This document shows positions 43,780 through 52,761 of a DNA stretch of 64,000 nucleotides, in pieces. The stretch is from an uncultured Porphyromonadaceae bacterium (lineage in GTDB: Bacteria > Bacteroidota > Bacteroidia > Bacteroidales > Muribaculaceae), in assembly GCA_902491625.1 (NCBI GenBank), contig CABUIO010000002.1:124001-188000 (forward strand), given 5' to 3'. Under the pieces are notes generated by a model. It was not told the origin of the DNA and ran no database searches. It was given only the letters and a program-made list of their open reading frames with translations. Numbering within the stretch: the stretch's first letter is position 1; the number at the start of each line of letters is the position of its first letter. The translations under genes were made by a program, and so were the position numbers.

Positions 43780-45294
43780 ATGAGACTGTTCATATTCGCG
43801 ATAGGAGGCACCGGAGCGAGAGTGCTGCGTTCGCTGGCAATGCTGTCGGCGGCTGGAGCACGTCCGCTTGATCCCGTCACGGGCAAGCCTGTGGCGGAGC
43901 TTGAGATCGTGCCTGTCATCATCGACCCCCACAGAGCCAACGACGACCTGAAACGCACCGAGGAGCTGCTCAATTCCTACCGGAAACTGCGCCGCTACAT
44001 CCACGGCGACGCCAGCCGTGCGTCAGGCTTTTTCGCAACCAAGATCTCGACCCTGCGCAGCCTGACTCCCGACGCCGGCACCACGCTTGCCGACAGCTTC
44101 ATCTACAATCTCTCGGCCGTGGAGCGCAAACGTTTCGGCGAATTCATCGACTTCAACAGCCTCGACGAGCCGAACCAGGCGATGCTGCGGATGCTCTTCA
44201 GCGACGACCAGATGGACACCTCGATGAAGATCGGATTCGTAGGCTCGCCCAACATCGGCAGCGTAGCGCTCAACAGTTTCAAGGACAGCGAGGAGTTTCA
44301 GACCTTCTGCAACGTCATCGGCGCCGACGACCGCGTCTTCTTCATCAGCTCCATCTTCGGAGGCACCGGAGCCTCCGGATTCCCCATAGTGCTCAAGAAC
44401 ATCCGCAACGCCGACACCCTCAACGTCAGCAACAAGGGTGTCCTGACCTCCTGCCGCTGCGGCGCCCTGACGGTGCTCCCCTACTTCAACATCGAGCACT
44501 CCGACAGCAGCCCCATCAACAAGAGCGACTTCATCGTCAAGACGCGCTCGGCGCTCCACTACTACGACAAATCGCTCACCTCCGACGGCCGCGCGGCGCT
44601 CAACGCCATCTACTATCTCGGCGACAAAGAGACCTCAGCGCCCTACACCAACGATCCCGGCGAGCACGGACAGAAGAATGCCGCCCATCTCGTGGAGCTT
44701 GTCGGCTCGCTGGCGCCACTGCATTTCCTCTCCATCCCCGACGGCGACCTGCCGCAGGGCCACACCGAAGCTTTCGAATATGGCCTTGAGAAGGACACCG
44801 CCGATGTGACGCTCACCAACTTAGGACCTCAGACACGCGCCCTGATCGTGCGTCCGCTCCTGAAACTGCATCTGCTCTCGCTCTTTCTCGACAACAAATT
44901 CAGCGAGGTCATCGGGCGTGGCTTCACACAGGACACTCCTGCCATCAACCGCGACTTCCTCTCCACCGACTTCTACCGCACCCTCTCGCAACGCTTCTTG
45001 TCGCAATACTGGGACTGGCTGGAGGAGATGGACTCCAACCACCGCCACGTCACCTTCTTCGACCTCGACAACGCCATGCGTCTGGAGGAAATCGTCAAGG
45101 GCGTGGAACCCAAGCGCGGACTTTTCGGCTCCAGGCACTTCACCCACGACGAGATTTTCGCCGCCATCAACAGTGTCAGCAAGCGTCTCAACGGTAAATT
45201 CCGCAGCGAGCAGCTTCCGCTGAAACTCATGGGTCTCTTCGATGTGGCCGCCGACAACCTCATCTCATCCAAATACAGATCAATCACCGAATGA
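43780..45294 (+). CDS. Tubulin/FtsZ-like GTPase, divergent
   Basis: A 504-residue soluble protein. The N-terminus FIFAIGGTGARVLRSL (glycine loop at residues 8-12) matches the first nucleotide-binding loop of tubulin/FtsZ proteins. FGGTGASG at 193-200, after strand FFISSI, matches the tubulin signature loop (GGGTGSG in FtsZ). The spacing between the two loops is larger than in FtsZ, as in the uncharacterised 'tubulin-like' (Tubulin_2) group. I could not find a clear T7 catalytic motif (NxDxxD), so polymerisation-coupled hydrolysis is uncertain. It is not the cell-division FtsZ. Its stop overlaps the start of the actin-like gene by four bases. A Rossmann-type oxidoreductase is the main alternative but explains the second loop less well. 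Confidence 0.75.
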   Translation: MRLFIFAIGGTGARVLRSLAMLSAAGARPLDPVTGKPVAELEIVPVIIDPHRANDDLKRTEELLNSYRKLRRYIHGDASRASGFFATKISTLRSLTPDAGTTLADSFIYNLSAVERKRFGEFIDFNSLDEPNQAMLRMLFSDDQMDTSMKIGFVGSPNIGSVALNSFKDSEEFQTFCNVIGADDRVFFISSIFGGTGASGFPIVLKNIRNADTLNVSNKGVLTSCRCGALTVLPYFNIEHSDSSPINKSDFIVKTRSALHYYDKSLTSDGRAALNAIYYLGDKETSAPYTNDPGEHGQKNAAHLVELVGSLAPLHFLSIPDGDLPQGHTEAFEYGLEKDTADVTLTNLGPQTRALIVRPLLKLHLLSLFLDNKFSEVIGRGFTQDTPAINRDFLSTDFYRTLSQRFLSQYWDWLEEMDSNHRHVTFFDLDNAMRLEEIVKGVEPKRGLFGSRHFTHDEIFAAINSVSKRLNGKFRSEQLPLKLMGLFDVAADNLISSKYRSITE

Positions 45295-48200
45295 GCAACA
45301 TACTTTCCTACAGCGACAACATCACCGGCTCGGACTGGATACGCCGCGACGCCTACACCGCCGACGACATCGACAAGATCGACGATCCCAACGGCGGAAT
45401 GAGCGAATATCCGCGCACCGCCATCCCGAGTCCGTTCGCCCAGCTCGATCTGGTCTACAACGCCTTCGAGCGCCTTGCCGCCCACAAGCTCGCCGGACTG
45501 CGTTCCGACCTGCGTCTGGCGAGCGACGCCCTCGACGTGGCGCAGCTGCTGTTCGACTTCGCCAACCACTCGGGACGTCTGCGCATCGTGCGGTGGAATC
45601 CCTCTTCAGGACTGCAGCGGATGCTGTCCTCCGGAAGCGAGGATCATCGCCTCCTTGCCGAGACGCTGCAGCTCTTCATGACCTCCGACGCCGGCGCCTA
45701 CAATTTCGACATGGCCGACGACTGGTATATCCTGATGTGCGACAACCGCGTGATAGGCTCGACCTCACCCTCCACCTTCACCATGGGTGCGCCGGGCGTA
45801 GGCACCATCGGCGACATCATGGTCGACGAAGGGGAAGCGCTCTTCGGACGTGTGCGCCACCTTTGGGAGCGCGACATCGAGTTCGGCGTCTATCTCACGC
45901 AATGGTTCAATGCCTTCCCCGAGATGCGCCGCAAGCTGAAAGCTGTCTACGACTATCTGCTCGTCAATCTGGAGACTGCGCGGACACGCCGTCCCGAACT
46001 TTACGCCGCCTTGACGGAGCGTGTAGGCAATCCAAACGCCCTCGACATAGAGGCCGCCGCGGGACTGCGCGCTTCGCTTGAAACGCAATATTCACCCTTC
46101 ACCGTGGCCGACGTAGCGCCGCGTGTGCTCGGCAATCCGCTCTACACACGCCGCACCGCCGACCTTGAGGAAGCCGCCGGACAGAGCGACTTCCTGCTTC
46201 TCCCCTCCAAGGAGATGCCGCAGGGATTCCGGATGCCTCTTGTGCTCCGCGAGGGCTTCGTCAATCCTCCCGGCGAAAAATTCATCTACGTCAACAAGCC
46301 GTGGCGCGAGGACACTCCGGTGGTCTATCCCGACTGCCCGATAGAGGAGCGCGTCCTTCCCGGCACATCGCTCGAATATCCCTGGATCACGTCGCGCGAT
46401 CTTCTCGACGACTGTCTCATCGAACTCGCCACCCCGATCGACACCGCCCACTTCCTCGACGCCTCGACAGCGCCGGGACGCGGCGGCAAAGGGTTCCTGC
46501 TGCCGGTCAAGCCGTTGTTCTTCAACTATTTCCCGGCAACCATGCTTGCCTCCGAGATTGCTCCGGGCAAACCGATGCTCGAACTGCGCGACAACACCAC
46601 CCACGTGCTCGCCATGCTCCGTGTGCCCGTGAGGAAAGGATATGTCGAGCTGCAGCGTGTCTATCGCCGTGTCAGCTCCGAAGCCGCCGCTTCCGACGGC
46701 ATAGTGATGCCGCAGGTGCGTCTGAGCGCCGCAATCTTCCCCTTCGCCCGCACAGGCTCCGACGACATCTACAACGTCCGCCTCTTCGAGATGAATCCGG
46801 GCTACAAGGCCACTCTCAGCTTCCACAGCGACGCTCCCTCCCCCGAGGCTCCGGCCGACCCCGAGCCAACAGTGCGCTCCCACACAAAGTCAATGCGCAC
46901 GAGCTATTACGAGACCGACCACGGCTTCGACCACATACGCGCCACGCTTGAGAGCACCGACAACCGCACCATCCGCAGCGGCGTCATCCTCCCCCTGTGG
47001 CCCGACTATAGGCCTTCGGCCTCCAGATTCAATTTCGCAGTGGACTTCGGCACCACCAATTCCCATGTGGAATACAGCATCGACGACTCGCCGGCGCGTC
47101 CGCTCCTGTTCGACCGCTCAGAAGAGGCCACGCTCGTGGCTACCCTCGACGCCGCCGGATCGCTGACACAGAGCGACACTCTGCTTGACATCGAGTTCCT
47201 GCCGCGCGAGATTTCCGGTCTCTACAGCTTCCCGCTACGCACCGCGCTGGCCGAGAACCTCACCAACGACAAGCTCCCGCGCATCCTCCGGAGCGTCAAC
47301 ATACCCTTCCTCTACGAGCGCAAATCCTTCAACGGCTACAAGGTCAGCACCAAGCTGAAATGGGCGGGCGACACGCAGCTCTCCGAGCAGTTCCTGCGCG
47401 GCATCATGCTTCTTATCCGCGCCCGAGTCATTCTGAGTCAGGGCAATCCGCGCAACACACGCATCGTCTATTTCTATCCCGTCAGCATGCGACGCTCCAT
47501 GCAGCTGCGCTACCGCACGCTCTGGGAACAGCTCTACATGCGCTACATCAGCTCCGCCTCCGCGCCCAACGTGACGGCGCTCCCCGAGTCGGTCGCTCCC
47601 GCCTTCTACTACGCCACAGCCTCGCGCGACGGCTCCAACTATGTCGGCATCGACATCGGCGGCGGCACGACCGACGTCGTGGTGTACCGCGCCGACGACG
47701 AGCAGCTCCACTCCAACCTCCACTCCATCAGCTCTTTCCGCTTCGCCGGCGACACGCTCTTCGGCGACGGATTCGCCGGAGCCGACGCCGACCACAATCC
47801 GCTCGTGCAGCAGTATGCCAACTACTTCTCCAAGATGGTCAACCGCGAGAGCCGCACCTCATATCTGGACGTGATCCTCTCCGACATCATGTCGCTCAAG
47901 CGCAGCGAAGACATCAACGCCTTCCTCTTCTCCATCGAGAACAGCGAGGCTCTGCGCCATCTCTCCCCGCTCGACCGGCGCCCCTACAGCTACAACGCCC
48001 TCCTCGGCGACGACGAGAACCGCAAGATTATCTTCGTCTATTTCCTCACCGCCATCATTTATTATGTGGCCCGGCTGATGAAGGATCACGGACTTGAGAT
48101 GCCCAAGCAGCTCTGCTTCAGCGGCACCGGCTCCAAAATTCTCAACATCGTCGGCCGCCGCGACACCATACGCGACTTCGCGCGCGCCATCATTGAGAAA

Positions 48201-48722
48201 GTCTACGACAGCAAGTATCCGTCGTCGGCAGCCTTCGACGTGCGCATGGAGCAGGACATCCCCAAGCAGATCACGTGCAAGGGCGGACTGGAGCTGCAGC
48301 GCCGCATAGAGGCCGGAAAGACCTCCGACGCCGACTATTCGCCGCGCAGCATCGCAGCGCGCAAATGTGCCTTCACACTCGGCGCCGATGAGGAACCCCT
48401 CACCTACACTACCGTGCGCTCCCTGCCGGTGCGCAAGCGCATCGAGGAGAGTGTCATGCAGTTCAACAGCTTCTTCCTCCAGCTCCTCGACCGCGACTGG
48501 CGCGAGGAATTCGGCATTCCGCAGGAATCCGCCGACTATTTCGCCGCCCACGCCAACGATTCCCTGCCCAACTATCTTGTGGCCGGAATCGAGGCGCTGC
48601 TGCCCCTCGACGAGGGTGCCGAGGAACAGGTGGAGGACGTGCCGTTCTTCTATCCGCTGGCCGGAATCATCCGCGACACTATGCTGACAGGACTCGTGGC
48701 GCCACCGCCGATCATCTCCTGA
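45291..48722 (+). CDS. Large actin/Hsp70-fold ATPase with long N-terminal region
   Basis: A 1143-residue protein with no signal peptide or membrane segment. The C-terminal half carries the three nucleotide-binding motifs of the actin/Hsp70 fold in order: phosphate-1 FAVDFGTTNSHVEY (D585), phosphate-2 YVGIDIGGGTTDVVVY (D788), and adenosine LCFSGTGSKIL (944-948). The first 560 residues have no domain I recognise; they are acidic, with long helices and later beta-rich parts. Size and layout recall the SrfB-type proteins, but I cannot confirm membership. Translational coupling to the tubulin-like gene (ATGA overlap) argues for a complex. A Hsp70-like chaperone or cell-shape protein such as MreB is unlikely given the size and context. 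Confidence 0.8.
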   Translation: MSNILSYSDNITGSDWIRRDAYTADDIDKIDDPNGGMSEYPRTAIPSPFAQLDLVYNAFERLAAHKLAGLRSDLRLASDALDVAQLLFDFANHSGRLRIVRWNPSSGLQRMLSSGSEDHRLLAETLQLFMTSDAGAYNFDMADDWYILMCDNRVIGSTSPSTFTMGAPGVGTIGDIMVDEGEALFGRVRHLWERDIEFGVYLTQWFNAFPEMRRKLKAVYDYLLVNLETARTRRPELYAALTERVGNPNALDIEAAAGLRASLETQYSPFTVADVAPRVLGNPLYTRRTADLEEAAGQSDFLLLPSKEMPQGFRMPLVLREGFVNPPGEKFIYVNKPWREDTPVVYPDCPIEERVLPGTSLEYPWITSRDLLDDCLIELATPIDTAHFLDASTAPGRGGKGFLLPVKPLFFNYFPATMLASEIAPGKPMLELRDNTTHVLAMLRVPVRKGYVELQRVYRRVSSEAAASDGIVMPQVRLSAAIFPFARTGSDDIYNVRLFEMNPGYKATLSFHSDAPSPEAPADPEPTVRSHTKSMRTSYYETDHGFDHIRATLESTDNRTIRSGVILPLWPDYRPSASRFNFAVDFGTTNSHVEYSIDDSPARPLLFDRSEEATLVATLDAAGSLTQSDTLLDIEFLPREISGLYSFPLRTALAENLTNDKLPRILRSVNIPFLYERKSFNGYKVSTKLKWAGDTQLSEQFLRGIMLLIRARVILSQGNPRNTRIVYFYPVSMRRSMQLRYRTLWEQLYMRYISSASAPNVTALPESVAPAFYYATASRDGSNYVGIDIGGGTTDVVVYRADDEQLHSNLHSISSFRFAGDTLFGDGFAGADADHNPLVQQYANYFSKMVNRESRTSYLDVILSDIMSLKRSEDINAFLFSIENSEALRHLSPLDRRPYSYNALLGDDENRKIIFVYFLTAIIYYVARLMKDHGLEMPKQLCFSGTGSKILNIVGRRDTIRDFARAIIEKVYDSKYPSSAAFDVRMEQDIPKQITCKGGLELQRRIEAGKTSDADYSPRSIAARKCAFTLGADEEPLTYTTVRSLPVRKRIEESVMQFNSFFLQLLDRDWREEFGIPQESADYFAAHANDSLPNYLVAGIEALLPLDEGAEEQVEDVPFFYPLAGIIRDTMLTGLVAPPPIIS

Positions 48723-48795
48723 CCATCCCGACCCACCGCAACTAAAAAACCTTATACCCAAACAGATACATCAGACACAAGACATCCTTCCGATC

Positions 48796-50064
48796 ATGCA
48801 GAAATACCTCATACTCACCATTCTGGCAATCGCCGGCACCATCATCGCCCCCGCCGCGACAAAACAGGAGATGGAACAGGCCCGCGCCCTCGTGGCCAAA
48901 TGGGGCGTCAGAAGCCAGAATTCCGGTTCCGGATACCTCGACGGCACTAATCCCAAGAATCTCGATCAGGTGCGCGCCTCCGTAAAATCGCATAAGACAG
49001 ACAACGCCAACCTCGGCAAGCTGTCTCTTTCGATGCCTTCCGAGGAGGAGTACCAGAGCTGGGACAACGCAAAAATGACATCCTACTGGATGTCGCAGTA
49101 TAACAGCGCCGTCCCGGCCGGAGGCGACAAGGATTTCTGCCGTTCCAAGCTCAAATCGCAGCTCGCTTCCGTGCCCGCCACGGTGAAGGTCGCCCCCAAG
49201 GCCGAGGAAACCACCGAGGAGACCACGGAAGAGACCGAGGAGACCACTGAGGAGACCGAGGAGCCGACTGACTCAGTTGAGAACACAGCCGACGAGGGAC
49301 TCGCCACCGACATCGTGGACGCCGCTGCCGCTAATCCCGAAGTCGAACCGCTCGCCGCTCCCGGCACCAACGGCGAGCGCGAGGCCGCGAAAGGCACTCA
49401 GGAACTTTCAGGCAACAGCTCCAACGTCTGGGTCATCGTGATGCTCGTAGTGCTTGTGCTTATCGTCCTCGCTCTCGTGGGCTACGCCTCCAACATCACG
49501 GCACGCAACAACAAGCGCAATCAGGGCAATCCGCGCCGTAACCGCGACAGACAGCGTCCCGAAAAAGAGAATGACAATGCCAACGACGACGACGACGACG
49601 ATGATGACGATAACAGCATAACAGCCCCACGCGCAGACCAATACAATCCCGCTTCAAGGCAGACCGAGGCCGAGAGCGCCGCCGCCATGGCCGCTGCCGC
49701 ACGCCGCAACGCAACACACCGCGCCGCGCCGCGTATCAGCCAGCCGAGAATCATCTATCTCTCCAATGCCAACTCCGAGGGTGTGTTCCTACGCGCCGAC
49801 GCCCAGTACAACATGGGCAACTCCATCTTCAAGCTCATAACCTCCGACGGCTACAGCGGCACATTCAGCGTCATCGACGATCCCAACGTCTACGAGATGG
49901 CTCTGATGATGCCTGTCGACTTCCTCATCAACGCCTGCAGCGGACGCAACCTCCAGCTAACCGACGGCGCCCGATCGATCGTGACGGACAGCACCGGAAC
50001 CGCTATCTTCGAAGACGGACGATGGCGCGTAGCCCGCAAGGCACGTATTCACTACACACGCTGA
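48796..50064 (+). CDS. Single-pass membrane protein with acidic low-complexity tracts, cassette member
   Basis: A 422-residue protein. A signal peptide or N-terminal anchor (1-21) is followed by a presumed periplasmic part with a Thr/Glu tract (about 138-156, repeats of TTEE), one membrane helix at 211-230, a basic patch (RNNKRNQGNPRRNRDRQR), a run of nine aspartates (264-272) and a C-terminal domain of about 105 residues (318-422) that looks folded (IIYLSNANSEGVFLRADAQYN). If the N-terminal segment is cleaved, the C-terminal domain is cytoplasmic, where it could bind the actin- or tubulin-like proteins. The gap to the actin-like gene is 73 bases. No family recognised. Confidence 0.75.
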   Translation: MQKYLILTILAIAGTIIAPAATKQEMEQARALVAKWGVRSQNSGSGYLDGTNPKNLDQVRASVKSHKTDNANLGKLSLSMPSEEEYQSWDNAKMTSYWMSQYNSAVPAGGDKDFCRSKLKSQLASVPATVKVAPKAEETTEETTEETEETTEETEEPTDSVENTADEGLATDIVDAAAANPEVEPLAAPGTNGEREAAKGTQELSGNSSNVWVIVMLVVLVLIVLALVGYASNITARNNKRNQGNPRRNRDRQRPEKENDNANDDDDDDDDDNSITAPRADQYNPASRQTEAESAAAMAAAARRNATHRAAPRISQPRIIYLSNANSEGVFLRADAQYNMGNSIFKLITSDGYSGTFSVIDDPNVYEMALMMPVDFLINACSGRNLQLTDGARSIVTDSTGTAIFEDGRWRVARKARIHYTR

Positions 50065-50091
50065 TTAACACCATTAACAGTATCTTAGCAA

Positions 50092-52743
50092 GTGGCCAAG
50101 TTTGTTGAGACACCCCTGATGAAGCAATACGTCGAGATGAAGAAGAAACATCCCGACGCGGTGCTTCTTTTCCGTGTCGGCGACTTCTACGAGACCTTCG
50201 CCGATGACGCTGTCACGGCAAGCGAGATCCTCGGTATCACCCTGACACGCCGCGCCAACGGTTCGGCACAGCACGTGGCTCTCGCCGGATTTCCGCACCA
50301 CGCCCTAGACACATATCTGCCACGACTCGTCAGAGCCGGAAAACGTGTGGCAATCTGCGAACAGCTCGAAGACCCCAAGCTCACGAAAAAACTCGTGAAG
50401 CGTGGCATCACGGAGCTTGTCACTCCCGGCGTCAACATCAACGACAACATCCTCGCCGCCAAAGAGAACAATTTCCTCGCGGGCGTGCATTTCGGCTCGC
50501 GCAGCATCGGTGTGGCCTTCCTCGACATCTCCACCGGAGAGTTTCTATGTGCGCAGGGTTCGCCGGAATATGTCGACAAGCTTCTTGCCAACATATCCCC
50601 CAAAGAGGTGCTCATCATGCGCGGTCTCAAGCAGCAGGCCGCGAAGATGTTCACCGGGCGCTATTTCATCTATGAGCTTGACGACTGGGTGTTCACCGCC
50701 GACGCGGCCACCGAGCGTCTGCTCAAGCATTTCCACACCGCCAACCTCAAGGGCTTCGGCGTGGCCGGGATGCCGGAAGCCGTCATTGCCGCCGGATCAC
50801 TCCTCTACTATCTCGACATCACCCACCACACCCACATCAGCCATATCACCTCTCTCGGACGCATCGACGAGGAACGCTTCGTCGGACTCGACAGCTTCAC
50901 GATACGCAATCTGGAACTTGTCAGTCCGCTGTCTCAGGAGGGCAAATGCCTCGTAGACTACCTCGACAAGACAGTCACGCCCATGGGCGCGCGCATGTTG
51001 CGCCGATGGGTGAAGCAGCCGCTGCGCGATGCCGAAGCTATCAACCGCCGCCTCGACGTCGTGACCGCCTTTTTCAAGTCGCCTGACACACGCGACCTCA
51101 TCCACGACAGCATGGGGCGTGTGGGCGATCTGGAACGTCTAATAGCCAAGGTGTCGGTGCAACGCGCCACGCCGCGCGACCTCGTGCAACTCAAGAACGG
51201 ACTCCGTGCCCTCGCCGAGGTCAAGGCTCATCTCGCCGCTTCCGGCGATCCTCTGCTGCAGCGTCTTGCCGAGAAACTGCGTCCGCTCGACGACACTGCC
51301 GACGACATCGCGCGTACTCTGCTCGACGACGCGCCGGTCAACATCTCGCGCGGCAACTACATCGCCGAGGGTGTCGACGCGGAGCTGGACAATCTGCGAC
51401 ACATCGCAAGCTCCGGTCGCGGGATGCTCGACGAGATGCTGCGGCGCGAAATCGAAAACACCGGCATCACGTCGCTGAAGATCGCATTCAACAACGTGTT
51501 CGGTTACTATATAGAGGTGCGCAACGCTCACAAGGACAAGGTGCCGCAGGAGTGGATACGCAAGCAGACGCTTGTCAACGCCGAGCGCTATGTCACACCC
51601 GAACTAAAGGACTACGAGGAGAAGATCACCGGCGCTCAGGACCGAATCGCAATCCTCGAATCGCAGCTTTTCACCGAACTTCTGCAGCGCGTCAACACGC
51701 GAACCGACGACATCCGCTCCGACGCCGCCGTGGCTGCCGCCATCGACTGCCTGCTCTCCTTCACCCTCGCCGCCGCCGAATACCGCTACTGCCGCCCCGA
51801 AATCAACGATTCGGAGCGCATCGACATAACCGCTGGACGTCATCCGGTCATCGAGCGCCGGCTGCCGCCGGGCGAGCCTTACATCGCCAACTCGGTGATG
51901 CTCGACAACGACACGCAGCAGATAATGATGATCACCGGACCCAACATGAGCGGTAAGTCGGCTCTGCTACGCCAGACCGCGCTCATAGTGCTCATGGCTC
52001 AGATGGGCAGCTACGTGCCGGCCGACAGCGCCTCGATCGGAATCGTAGACAAGGTGTTCACCCGCGTGGGCGCCTCCGACAACATAAGCTCCGGCGAGTC
52101 GACCTTCATGGTCGAAATGAACGAGGCCGCAGCCATCCTCAACAATATGAGCAGCCGCAGCCTCGTGCTCTTCGACGAGCTGGGCCGAGGCACCTCAACC
52201 TACGACGGCATATCCATCGCCTGGGCGATCGTGGAGCATATCCATCAGAACAAAAGCGCGCGCCCCAAGACTCTCTTCGCCACCCACTACCATGAGCTGA
52301 ACGATATGGCACGCGTCTTCCCGCGCATCGCCAACTACAATGTCTCGGTTCAGGAGAGCGACGGCAAGGTCGTGTTCCTGCGCAAGCTTGTCAAGGGAGG
52401 GAGCGCCCACAGCTTCGGTATCCACGTGGCGAAGCTTGCCGGAATGCCGCCGTCGATCGTGCGCCGCGCCGGAGAAGTCCTCTCGCGTCTGGAGGCTTCC
52501 GCAGCCAAGGCTACGGAAAACGATTCCGCCGACGCCGAACCGACGCCGAAGGCCGACTCCCCCGACACCTCCGGAATCTCGGCAGTGCCCTCCGACGGAA
52601 TGCAGCTCTCGTTCTTCCAGCTCGACGATCCGCTCCTCAGTCAGGTGCGCGACAGTCTCCTCTCGCTCGACATCGACAATCTCACGCCCATGCAGGCTCT
52701 TAATACTCTCAACTCACTCAAGGAACTTCTACTTGGGAAATAA
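50092..52743 (+). CDS. mutS: DNA mismatch repair protein MutS
   Basis: An 883-residue mismatch-recognition ATPase. F32 and E34 in GDFYETF are the mismatch-contacting pair. The ATPase domain has Walker A GPNMSGKSA (616-624) and Walker B DELGRGTSTYDG. Connector, lever and clamp regions are of normal length, and a short linker (AKATENDSADAEPTPKADSPDTS) precedes the C-terminal tetramerisation-type tail. The start is GTG at 50092, 27 bases after the preceding stop, so it may be co-transcribed with the cassette, but a housekeeping role is certain and no link to it is implied. Confidence 0.97.
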   Translation: MAKFVETPLMKQYVEMKKKHPDAVLLFRVGDFYETFADDAVTASEILGITLTRRANGSAQHVALAGFPHHALDTYLPRLVRAGKRVAICEQLEDPKLTKKLVKRGITELVTPGVNINDNILAAKENNFLAGVHFGSRSIGVAFLDISTGEFLCAQGSPEYVDKLLANISPKEVLIMRGLKQQAAKMFTGRYFIYELDDWVFTADAATERLLKHFHTANLKGFGVAGMPEAVIAAGSLLYYLDITHHTHISHITSLGRIDEERFVGLDSFTIRNLELVSPLSQEGKCLVDYLDKTVTPMGARMLRRWVKQPLRDAEAINRRLDVVTAFFKSPDTRDLIHDSMGRVGDLERLIAKVSVQRATPRDLVQLKNGLRALAEVKAHLAASGDPLLQRLAEKLRPLDDTADDIARTLLDDAPVNISRGNYIAEGVDAELDNLRHIASSGRGMLDEMLRREIENTGITSLKIAFNNVFGYYIEVRNAHKDKVPQEWIRKQTLVNAERYVTPELKDYEEKITGAQDRIAILESQLFTELLQRVNTRTDDIRSDAAVAAAIDCLLSFTLAAAEYRYCRPEINDSERIDITAGRHPVIERRLPPGEPYIANSVMLDNDTQQIMMITGPNMSGKSALLRQTALIVLMAQMGSYVPADSASIGIVDKVFTRVGASDNISSGESTFMVEMNEAAAILNNMSSRSLVLFDELGRGTSTYDGISIAWAIVEHIHQNKSARPKTLFATHYHELNDMARVFPRIANYNVSVQESDGKVVFLRKLVKGGSAHSFGIHVAKLAGMPPSIVRRAGEVLSRLEASAAKATENDSADAEPTPKADSPDTSGISAVPSDGMQLSFFQLDDPLLSQVRDSLLSLDIDNLTPMQALNTLNSLKELLLGK

Positions 52744-52761
52744 CCCCGAAAAAGAAACGCT

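Noticed and set aside
43780..45294. Cell-division FtsZ
   Set aside because: Length, loop spacing and neighbours (no ftsA, ftsQ or murein genes) do not fit; the division gene must be elsewhere.
49591..49617. Aspartate run as a sequencing artefact
   Set aside because: The run is encoded by mixed codons (gac and gat), the frame stays open on both sides and the C-terminal domain is intact.
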